DNA from: Bacillota bacterium | GTDB taxonomy: Bacteria > Bacillota > Clostridia > Christensenellales > SZUA-584 | Assembly (NCBI GenBank): GCA_023436525.1 | Contig: JAEZIW010000216.1 | Coordinates: 1 to 11,131, forward strand | DNA length: 11,131 nucleotides | Direction: 5' to 3' | Part shown: piece after piece, positions 1-6,410 of the stretch | Numbering within the stretch: position 1 is the stretch's first letter | Layout: every line of letters starts with the position of its first letter | Position numbers and translations under genes: made by a program | Notes under the pieces: generated by a model | What the model was told of the DNA's origin: nothing | Databases searched by the model: none | The model's input: the letters and a program-made list of their open reading frames with translations, nothing else

Positions 1-888
1 AGTTTTAAACCGATAGAACTCGAAGACAAAACGAACTTTGAAATTTATACGGTGTGTCATGGTTATCATAATCTTGAAGCGTCATTCGCCAACATTTTTA
101 TTTGGCGGCGGGCGTGGAACATCAAAATGGCAACCGATGATCTTGCATTGTATCTGCACTTAAGCAACGGCAGTGTTTCATTCGCTTTGCCGCCGTTTCT
201 GGATTGCTGCGACGAAAGCATGGAAGAACCGCTGAGACGGTATGACGAATTTTTCGCGTCTCGCGGAGAAAAGCCGCTTTTAAAGGGTGTGACCACCGAA
301 CAAAAGGAAAAGATAGAGCACGACTGCCCCGGCTGGTACACGTTTACCGCCGACAGAGACAGCTTTGAATATGTTTACAACGCGCAGGATTTGATAACAC
401 TGGAGGGCAAAAAGTATCACGCGAAGCGTAACCATATCAACAAGTTTTTAAAAGAGCATACGTTCGAATACCGCCGCTACACAAACGAGGATTACGAAAA
501 GTGCATTGCGCTGCAGGAGCGGTGGATGGAAAACAAGGGCGAAGCGTCGCAAAGCTACATAAACGAATTGAATGCCGCCAAGGATGCGCTGAAAAACATT
601 GATACGCTGGGCCTAAAGTGCGGCATGCTCTATGTAGACGGCAGCCTTGAGGCCTATTCGATCGGCGAAAAGTTTGACGATATGGCGATCATCCATATCG
701 AAAAGGCAAACCCGGATATTCAGGGCGTATTTGCACTGATCAACAAAGAGTTCGCGAGCCGGGAGTTCAGCGATGTGAAGTATATTAACAGGGAAGAGGA
801 TATGGGCATCGAGGGGCTGCGCAAAGCCAAGCTGTCGTATTATCCCGCTTGTCTGAAGGAGAAATTTGTGGGTGTGAGAAACTTATGA
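1..888 (+). CDS. DUF2156 / phosphatidylglycerol lysyltransferase C-terminal-like protein, 5' partial
   Basis: The reading frame is open from the first base, so the true start lies left of the window; the GTG at 52 is an internal codon. 295 codons are visible. The start of the visible part (FKPIELEDK, then a SFANIFIWR stretch) looks like the N-terminus of DUF2156 proteins, so only a few residues are probably missing. Two family-type blocks are visible: near residues 124-149 (YVY..DLI.L.GKKYH.KRNHIN.F) and near 263-290 (NREED.GI.GLRKAKLSY.P). The family has a double GNAT-like fold related to the aminoacyl-transfer domain of MprF, but the substrate of stand-alone members is mostly unknown. There is no membrane domain here. 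It overlaps the next gene by ATGA, so the two are probably co-transcribed. Family assignment is firm; function is not. Confidence 0.85.
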   Translation, partial: SFKPIELEDKTNFEIYTVCHGYHNLEASFANIFIWRRAWNIKMATDDLALYLHLSNGSVSFALPPFLDCCDESMEEPLRRYDEFFASRGEKPLLKGVTTEQKEKIEHDCPGWYTFTADRDSFEYVYNAQDLITLEGKKYHAKRNHINKFLKEHTFEYRRYTNEDYEKCIALQERWMENKGEASQSYINELNAAKDALKNIDTLGLKCGMLYVDGSLEAYSIGEKFDDMAIIHIEKANPDIQGVFALINKEFASREFSDVKYINREEDMGIEGLRKAKLSYYPACLKEKFVGVRNL

Positions 889-1892
889 GCAAGGATATTC
901 GCCTGCTTTGTGAAGATGAACGGCCGCTGGCCAAGGCGCTGTGGAAAGAGGCCTTTAATGACTCAGACGCGTTTATCAACTGGTATTTTGCGAATAAGCT
1001 GCCGGAAGGCAGTTCACTTTGCATGTTTGAGGGCGGCAAGCTCATTTCCATCGTTCATTTAATTCCGTACACAATCCGAATTCAGGGCAAACCGGTTAAT
1101 TCGGCCTTCATTGCCGGCGTGGCCACTGCTTTAAACCGCCGCGGGGAAGGGCTGATGCGCACAATGCTTTTGGAATCGCTCAGCCTCTTAAAAGCGCGCG
1201 GTATATTTATCACGCATTTGTATCCGTTCAGCCACGCGTTTTATGAGGCATTCGGCTGGACGGCTTATTCGTATGTCAGCCGCCAGAATGTCAGCGCGGC
1301 CAGCCGTCTGCGCGGCACCGAAGTGATTGAAACAGCGGATGCTGATGTGCTTGCGCCGATATACGAGGGCATGATGCGTGCGTACGACGGTTATGTGGTT
1401 AGAGGCAAACGCGAATGGCAATGGCGTTTGGGTGAACTTAAAAGCGACAACGGGCGCAGTGCTGTGCTGCTTAAAGATGGCCGGGCCGGTGCGTATATGC
1501 TTTATCACAGCACTGACGGCAAGGCCGACATCATTGAGACAGTTTACCGGGATGAAGAAGATATTGGGGCGCTGCTTGCGCATGTGCTGTCACAAGGGCA
1601 TCACATGGCCGAATATACTATACCGTCGGATGGCATGGATGCCGTGAAGCATGGCATGGCGCGCGTGGTGGATGTTCACGCGTTGCTCAACGCTTTCGAT
1701 GCTCAGGAATTGCTGGAAGAGATCGATGTAAAGGACGATTTTGCTTCATGGAACAACACGGCAGGCGGGGCGCGCAGCACCCTTGATGTCGCGGAACTGG
1801 CACGTATTGTTCACTGCGGGGCAAATCGGCACGAACACCAAACCGGGCGTTTTTTTGTGCCGAAGAAGACTTGCATTTTTGAGGCATATTGA
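885..1892 (+). CDS. Eis-like GNAT family N-acetyltransferase
   Basis: This is a predicted acetyl-CoA-dependent N-acetyltransferase of 335 aa. The acetyl-CoA-binding motif A region is at residues 77-95 (GVATALNRRGEGLMRTML), with the pyrophosphate-loop pattern R-R-G-E-G-L at 85-90. A second block at about 112-125 (LYPFSHAFYEAFGW) is typical of Eis-like proteins, and the remaining ~200 residues would hold the second GNAT-like and SCP2-like regions. Known Eis enzymes are about 400 aa, so this is a shorter relative. I chose the ATG at 885 because it forms an ATGA overlap with the upstream stop; the frame stays open to a TTG at 849, but that would extend it into the upstream gene with no family similarity. 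The 3' end appears to contain the promoter of the ATP synthase operon. The substrate (an amine or peptide) cannot be read from the sequence. Confidence 0.85.
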   Translation: MSKDIRLLCEDERPLAKALWKEAFNDSDAFINWYFANKLPEGSSLCMFEGGKLISIVHLIPYTIRIQGKPVNSAFIAGVATALNRRGEGLMRTMLLESLSLLKARGIFITHLYPFSHAFYEAFGWTAYSYVSRQNVSAASRLRGTEVIETADADVLAPIYEGMMRAYDGYVVRGKREWQWRLGELKSDNGRSAVLLKDGRAGAYMLYHSTDGKADIIETVYRDEEDIGALLAHVLSQGHHMAEYTIPSDGMDAVKHGMARVVDVHALLNAFDAQELLEEIDVKDDFASWNNTAGGARSTLDVAELARIVHCGANRHEHQTGRFFVPKKTCIFEAY

Positions 1893-1899
1893 TTACAAT
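1871..1899 (+). promoter_or_regulatory. candidate promoter of the ATP synthase operon
   Basis: TTGCAT (1871-1876) and TACAAT (1894-1899) are separated by exactly 17 bases. The -10 matches TATAAT at 5 of 6 positions; the -35 matches TTGACA only in its first three. It lies in the last codons of the GNAT gene and is the best candidate I see ahead of the operon. Transcription would start at about 1905-1907, leaving almost no leader before the ATG at 1908. Confidence 0.4.
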
Positions 1900-1907
1900 A
1901 GATTGTT

Positions 1908-2177
1908 ATGTGGGGATTGTTTGTGGGGATCGCCATCGGGATGCTGCAGGTGATTGGCCTGAACGCATTCACGAAGATGATAACCGGTGAAAGTATAAAA
2001 GCAAAGGCGCTTGGTGTATTTTTAATTTTTTTAAAAATCGCGCTGATTGTGTTTATCATCATTCTTATCTCCTCAGTTTCCCTCACACATGTGATATGGA
2101 CAGCAGTCGGCATGTTTTTAGGTCTTATTGCGGCACTGGTGTTCATCAACATTCGGAATAATAAAATGAAAACATAG
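1908..2177 (+). CDS. atpI: AtpI-like small membrane protein at the head of the ATP synthase operon
   Basis: This is an 89-aa, very hydrophobic protein with about three membrane segments (roughly residues 2-20, 34-58 and 62-83) and a short basic tail. Its size, topology and place directly before the a-subunit gene match AtpI (UncI), a non-essential helper reported to assist c-ring assembly or ion supply. AtpI sequences diverge strongly, so the call rests mainly on context. An in-frame TAG at 1899-1901 limits the start. The ATG at 1908 has no Shine-Dalgarno sequence and would be almost leaderless from the promoter at 1871-1899. The alternative GTG at 1923 has a GGGG run about seven bases upstream and would shorten the protein by five residues. 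It is 32 bases from the a-subunit gene. Confidence 0.65.
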   Translation: MWGLFVGIAIGMLQVIGLNAFTKMITGESIKAKALGVFLIFLKIALIVFIIILISSVSLTHVIWTAVGMFLGLIAALVFINIRNNKMKT

Positions 2178-2209
2178 ACCGCGAAATCACGGCGGAAAGG
2201 ACAGCAGCG

Positions 2210-2941
2210 ATGACACAGCTTTTGTCTACTGGTATTGGACGGATGGCATTTGAAGCGGAGCAGGTAACTGTGACCCCTCCAAAGGTTTCATTGTTTGGGC
2301 TGGAAATTCCAGAAACACTTTTTTTCACATGGATCGTGATGCTCATTTTGATTGTAGCTGCAATTTTGGTTCGTATTCTTATCATCCCTAAATTCAAAAC
2401 AGTTCCCAAAGGTATACAAAATGTACTCGAGATGTTTGTGGAGTTTTGCGAAAAATTCACAAACACGCAGCTGGGCAAACGCGGCGCATCGTATGCGGCC
2501 TATGTGTTCACAATTGCCGTGATGATTGTTTCCACCAGCATGATTGAGCTTTTCGGTTTTCGCGCACCGGCCACGGATATCAATTTCACCATTGCGCTCG
2601 CGCTGATGTCGTTCGTGCTTATCAACGCGTTCGGCTTCTATGCCACAGGCTTTCTCGGCCGCTTAAAATGGTTTGTCAAACCCATCGGTTTTATGCTTCC
2701 CATCAATATCGTCACGCACGCGGTTATACCGGTTTCGCTCTCATTCCGTCTTTTCGGCAATATGTTTGCGGGTCTGGTTGTGATGGACTTACTGTACAGC
2801 GTGACATATTTGTCTATCGGGGTACCGGCTTTTTTGGCCATGTACTTTAACCTGGCGCATGTGGGCATTCAAACGTACATATTCCTCGTGCTGACACTGT
2901 CCTTCATGGAGGAGACGGTGTTGTACGGGGCTAAAAGATAA
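2210..2941 (+). CDS. atpB: F1Fo ATP synthase subunit a
   Basis: This is the 243-aa membrane stator subunit that forms the two ion half-channels against the c-ring. The diagnostic block is PVSLSFRLFGNMFAG at about 174-188, with the essential arginine at R180 (E. coli R210 equivalent). The C-terminal block HVGIQTYIFLVLTLSF at 217-232 carries the conserved Gln (Q221). About five or six hydrophobic segments are visible, the first at about 35-59. The length is normal for Gram-positive a subunits. A Shine-Dalgarno AAAGGA sits about eight bases before the ATG. It is second in the operon, 39 bases before the c-subunit gene, in the usual a-c-b order. No unusual changes were seen. Confidence 0.97.
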   Translation: MTQLLSTGIGRMAFEAEQVTVTPPKVSLFGLEIPETLFFTWIVMLILIVAAILVRILIIPKFKTVPKGIQNVLEMFVEFCEKFTNTQLGKRGASYAAYVFTIAVMIVSTSMIELFGFRAPATDINFTIALALMSFVLINAFGFYATGFLGRLKWFVKPIGFMLPINIVTHAVIPVSLSFRLFGNMFAGLVVMDLLYSVTYLSIGVPAFLAMYFNLAHVGIQTYIFLVLTLSFMEETVLYGAKR

Positions 2942-2980
2942 AATTAAAATAAAGCTTATAATTACTGGAGGTAAACAATC

Positions 2981-3205
2981 ATGGGAACGGCACTTATTGG
3001 GATCGGTGTGGGTATCGCGGTTTTAACAGGACTCGGCGCAGGTATCGGCATGGGTCTCGCGACTAAAGGCGCGACGGAAGCGGTGGCACGGCAACCCGAA
3101 GCCAGCGGTAAAATCAGCACAATGCTGCTTATCGGCCTTGCTTTTGCCGAGACGACGGCTATTTACGGTTTTGTTATTGCCATATTGATGTTCGGGAAGA
3201 TCTGA
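2981..3205 (+). CDS. atpE: F1Fo ATP synthase subunit c
   Basis: This 74-aa hairpin of two membrane helices joined by a polar RQPEA loop (residues 37-41) is the rotor-ring proteolipid. The glycine-rich first helix (GLGAGIGMG, about 17-25) is typical. The ion-carrying carboxylate is E57 in AETTAIY, followed by T58, T59 and Y62. Na+-binding c subunits such as that of Ilyobacter tartaricus have Gln at the position of M24 and Ser/Thr after the Glu. Here the second-helix ligands are retained but the Gln is Met, so proton coupling is more likely, with some doubt. TGGAGGT about eight bases before the ATG is the strongest ribosome binding site in the operon, which fits the need for about ten or more copies per complex. 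Confidence 0.97.
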   Translation: MGTALIGIGVGIAVLTGLGAGIGMGLATKGATEAVARQPEASGKISTMLLIGLAFAETTAIYGFVIAILMFGKI

Positions 3206-3246
3206 CCGGGGGCAATACGTAACCAACCATTAAACGAGGTGTAATT

Positions 3247-3726
3247 ATGCTGGATATACAGCCTTTGCAGATAGGACTGCATGTATTGAATGTTGTCATC
3301 ATGTTTTTCGTGCTCAAACTGCTTGTTTACAAGCCGATTTTGAAGTTCATGAAAAAACGCGAGCATTCGGTTTCGGATAAAATCGATGAACTTGATGCAC
3401 GTGAAAAACAATTGATACAGCAAAAGGAAGAGTATGAGCATCTGCTGGCAGAGGCGCATAACGAGGCAGCTGAACTTATCACTAAAAGCAATGAGATGGC
3501 TAGGGATCATGCACGTGAGATTGTTGACAACGCTAAAGAACACGCAAGGAACCTTGTGGTCAGAGCTAAAAAAGAGATTGAAGCCGAGAAGGTACAAGCA
3601 CGCTTGGATATGCGCAAGCAGATAGCCGAGATGAGCATACAGATTGCCGAAAAGGTGCTGGAAAGAGAAATTTCTTTGGATGATAACCATAAGATCATTG
3701 ACGAGTTCTTCGAGAGGGTGGGATAA
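3247..3726 (+). CDS. atpF: F1Fo ATP synthase subunit b
   Basis: This is the 159-aa peripheral stalk subunit: one N-terminal membrane helix (about residues 8-28), the basic motif YKPILKFMKKRE after it, then a long charged alpha-helical coiled coil that dimerises and reaches up to F1. The C-terminal end (AEKVLEREI, then HKIIDEFFE) looks complete for the family, so this is not a b subunit fused to delta as in mycobacteria. Shine-Dalgarno GAGGTG is about five bases before the ATG. The TAA stop at 3724-3726 is followed with no gap by the GTG start of the next gene, in the same reading frame. Because the next gene lacks the N-terminal domain of delta, this b subunit must contact an unusual delta partner. 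Confidence 0.96.
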   Translation: MLDIQPLQIGLHVLNVVIMFFVLKLLVYKPILKFMKKREHSVSDKIDELDAREKQLIQQKEEYEHLLAEAHNEAAELITKSNEMARDHAREIVDNAKEHARNLVVRAKKEIEAEKVQARLDMRKQIAEMSIQIAEKVLEREISLDDNHKIIDEFFERVG

Positions 3727-5538
3727 GTGGTTATCGAAGGAAAACTCAAATCGGCTGTGCCGCTCGATGAACTGACAGTACAGTCGATCAAAAAGCGCTT
3801 TGAAGCGCTCACCGGCGCGGATATCACGTTCAAAACAGAGATCGTGCCGGAATTATTGGGCGGTTTTGTTGTGGTGATCAACAACAAGGTCTACGACAGA
3901 AGTGTTCGCTCTCATTTGGGAAAAATCAAGAATTACATTATCGATACCGAGACCCCGTATCAGGAGGATGCCCTGGAAGCGGGCGATTTCAATTTGGATT
4001 TTGACGCCGAGGAGTTCAGTGAGGCAGCCAGAGAAAGAATCGACAGATTCAAGGGTGCTATTGATACCACAGAAGTGGGTACGGTGACTTATGCGGGCGA
4101 CGGCATCGTGCATGTGGCCGGGCTGGAAGGCTGTAAATACGGCGAACTGCTGGAGTTTGAAAGCGGTGCCTACGGTATCGTTATGAACCTATCAAAGGAA
4201 AGCCTCGGCGCGGTGCTGCTAAGCGGCGCGCAGGATGTTACCGAAGGGTCTACCGTGCGCAACACGGGCACGGTGGTTCAGGTGCCGGTGGGCGACGTGC
4301 TGCTCGGGCGTATTGTGAGCCCGCTTGGCGTGCCGATGGACAACAAGGGTAAAATCGCCGCAACCAAATACCGCACGATTGAAGCGGAAGCGCCGATGAT
4401 TTTCGACAGGACGGGTGTCAGACAGCCGCTGGAAACGGGCATTTTGAGCATCGACAGCATGATCCCGATTGGCAAAGGCCAAAGAGAGCTGATCATCGGG
4501 GACCGGCAGACGGGCAAAACGGCTGTGGCTGTGGATACGATACTGAATCAAAAGGGTAAAAACGTCTATTGCGTGTATGTTGCCATCGGGCAGAAAGCCT
4601 CTACGATTGCGTCCATCATACAGACGCTCGAAGAAGAAGGCGCGATGGAGTATACCATTGTTGTGGTTTCCACAGGCAGCGACATGCCGTCTATGCAGTA
4701 CATTGCGCCGTATGCGGGATGCGCGATTGCCGAAGAGTTCATGTACAACGGTAAAGACGTGTTGATCGTATACGATGATTTATCGAAGCATGCTGTGGCT
4801 TACAGAACAATGTCATTGCTGCTGCGCCGCCCGCCGGGCCGCGAAGCCTATCCAGGCGACGTTTTCTATCTGCATTCGCGGTTGCTGGAACGTGCCGCAA
4901 AGCTGAACGATGAGAGAGGCGGCGGCTCAATGACGGCACTGCCGATTATTGAGACAATGGCGGGTGATATATCCGCATACATACCGACCAACGTGATTTC
5001 CATTACAGACGGACAGATATTCCTGGAATCTGAGCTTTTTAACGCGGGCATTCGTCCGGCGGTTAACGTCGGCCTTTCCGTGTCGCGCGTGGGCGGCAGT
5101 GCCCAAACAAAAGCGATGAGAAAGGTGGCGGGGCGTTTACGCCTAGATCTGGCGCAATACCGTGAACTCGCGGTGTTCGCTCAGTTTGCGTCTGACCTTG
5201 ATAAAGCGACGCGCGAAACGCTGGAGCAGGGCGCGCGGTTAACCGAATCGCTCAAACAGGGGCAGTACTCGCCGTATCAGACAGCCAGTCAGGTTATACT
5301 TCTCTATATTTCTGTGAACAAATACCTGATTAAGCTGCCCATGACGCATGTCAAGCCGTTCTTAAGCCAGTACCTGCAGCATGTTGATATAAATTATCCC
5401 GAAGTACGAATCGGCATCAATAAAACAGGCGATTTATCCGATTCGTCAATCGGCTCGCTCAAAAAAGCGGCAGAGGAATTCTTAAAGCAGTATTGCCAGC
5501 AGAACGGAATTAAACTGGAAGAAGAGGAAAACGAGTAA
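3727..5538 (+). CDS. atpA: Fusion of delta C-terminal domain with complete F1 alpha subunit
   Basis: The 603-aa product exceeds a normal alpha (about 500-510 aa) by roughly 95 residues. Residues 1-72 match the C-terminal domain of delta (OSCP): SAVPLD at 9-14, then VPELLGGFVVVINNKVYDRS at 40-59 and a final L-K-I-K-N-Y-I helix. The delta N-terminal domain (about 105 residues) is absent, with no room for it between b and this gene. Residues 73-95 form an acidic linker. Alpha proper starts near 93 and runs through EVGTV (116-120), Walker A GDRQTGKT (258-265), Walker B VLIVYDD (345-351), the arginine finger R454 in VSRVGGSAQ, and the full C-terminal domain. GTG is the start, with AGAGGG eight bases upstream. 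It is in the F1 head and also takes over the delta link to the b stalk. The gene ends in a TAATG overlap with gamma. Co-annotation as atpH-atpA would be reasonable. Confidence 0.93.
   Translation: MVIEGKLKSAVPLDELTVQSIKKRFEALTGADITFKTEIVPELLGGFVVVINNKVYDRSVRSHLGKIKNYIIDTETPYQEDALEAGDFNLDFDAEEFSEAARERIDRFKGAIDTTEVGTVTYAGDGIVHVAGLEGCKYGELLEFESGAYGIVMNLSKESLGAVLLSGAQDVTEGSTVRNTGTVVQVPVGDVLLGRIVSPLGVPMDNKGKIAATKYRTIEAEAPMIFDRTGVRQPLETGILSIDSMIPIGKGQRELIIGDRQTGKTAVAVDTILNQKGKNVYCVYVAIGQKASTIASIIQTLEEEGAMEYTIVVVSTGSDMPSMQYIAPYAGCAIAEEFMYNGKDVLIVYDDLSKHAVAYRTMSLLLRRPPGREAYPGDVFYLHSRLLERAAKLNDERGGGSMTALPIIETMAGDISAYIPTNVISITDGQIFLESELFNAGIRPAVNVGLSVSRVGGSAQTKAMRKVAGRLRLDLAQYRELAVFAQFASDLDKATRETLEQGARLTESLKQGQYSPYQTASQVILLYISVNKYLIKLPMTHVKPFLSQYLQHVDINYPEVRIGINKTGDLSDSSIGSLKKAAEEFLKQYCQQNGIKLEEEENE
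3962..3975 (+). promoter_or_regulatory. possible internal translation start for free alpha (AGGAGG + CTG)
   Basis: A perfect AGGAGG (3962-3967) lies inside the linker between the delta domain and alpha, followed five bases later by an in-frame CTG at 3973 (Leu83). An in-frame TTG follows at 3994. Starting at either would give an alpha with an N-terminus of about normal length. The motif could be chance, because GAG-GAT codons produce it, and CTG is a weak start. No in-frame ATG or GTG is nearby. Confidence 0.25.
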
Positions 5539-6401
5539 TGGCGAGCATGGCGGATATTAAGCACAGCATACGCTCGATTTCCGAAACGGAACAGATCACG
5601 CGGGCGATGCACCTGATATCCACGTCCAAAATGAAAAAGGCGATTAGCAAGTATGAATCGAACCATGTGCATTTTGAACGTGTGCAGGGTGTGCTGAAGG
5701 ATGTTTTGTCGCATACAAAAGAGATCGAGCATCCGTATGTGGGCGAAAGCAAGGGAAAACGGGCGGCCTATATTGTGATTTCTGCCGATAAGGGCATGTG
5801 CGGCGGTTATAACCACAACGTGCTTAATCTGGCGCTTAAACGTATGGAAGACGTGCCGGAACGGTATATTCTCACGGTCGGGCAGATCGCCCGCGCGTTT
5901 TTCGAGAGACGTGGTTATATGATCGACGTTGAATTCATGCATATTTCCCAAAACCCGACGCTTTATAACGCGCGCAATATCACAAGCGATATTCTCGAGC
6001 TTTTTGACAACGACATCATGGACGAAGTGTATGTGGTGTACACCAAGTTTGTTTCCGTTATGAAGCAGGAAGCGCGTTTGTTAAAGCTGCTGCCGCTGCA
6101 TATCGGTGATTTGATTGACGTATCGGCGGAATCGCAATACAACGCAGAGCTTTTTTATCACCCGACACCCAAGCAGGTGTTCGACGTACTGGTGCCGCAG
6201 TATATCATCGGCCTCGTCTACGGATGTCTCGTGCAAAGCTATGCAAGCGAGCAATGCGCGCGCATGACGGCCATGGAGAGTGCGACCAACAACGCCGAAG
6301 ACATGATAGAAAGACTTTCAATGGAGTACAACAGGGCCCGCCAGTTTGCGATAACAAACGAGATCTCCGAAATTATCGGGGCGCTCGATGCATTGAAATA
6401 G
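5538..6401 (+). CDS. atpG: F1Fo ATP synthase subunit gamma
   Basis: This 287-aa protein is the central rotor shaft that turns inside the alpha-beta hexamer and rests on the c-ring. The N-terminal helix carries the family signature MASMADIKHSIRSISETEQIT followed by AMHLIS (residues 1-27). The middle domain has SADKGMCGGYN at about 82-92. The C-terminal helix has ARMTAMESATNNAEDMI and then YNRARQFAITNEISEIIGA. All parts are present at normal length. The ATG overlaps the stop of the alpha gene (TAATG), with a GAGGA-type ribosome binding site in the last alpha codons, which suggests translational coupling. It is nine bases from beta. Nothing is missing. Confidence 0.97.
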   Translation: MASMADIKHSIRSISETEQITRAMHLISTSKMKKAISKYESNHVHFERVQGVLKDVLSHTKEIEHPYVGESKGKRAAYIVISADKGMCGGYNHNVLNLALKRMEDVPERYILTVGQIARAFFERRGYMIDVEFMHISQNPTLYNARNITSDILELFDNDIMDEVYVVYTKFVSVMKQEARLLKLLPLHIGDLIDVSAESQYNAELFYHPTPKQVFDVLVPQYIIGLVYGCLVQSYASEQCARMTAMESATNNAEDMIERLSMEYNRARQFAITNEISEIIGALDALK

Positions 6402-6410
6402 GAGTACTTT

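Noticed and set aside
52..54. GTG at 52 as start of the DUF2156 gene
   Set aside because: The frame is open to base 1 and the upstream residues look like the family N-terminus, so the gene begins outside the window.
849..884. TTG start of the GNAT gene at 849
   Set aside because: It adds 12 residues inside the upstream gene; the ATGA overlap at 885 is the more usual arrangement.
3163..3690. 175-codon antisense frame opposite subunit b
   Set aside because: Its hydrophobic-looking translation is the complement of the coiled-coil gene, with no supporting signals.
3727..5538. Frameshift or sequencing error as the cause of the delta-alpha fusion
   Set aside because: The frame is continuous with family-like sequence on both sides of the linker, and there is no space before it to hold the missing delta part. 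A deletion in assembly remains formally possible.
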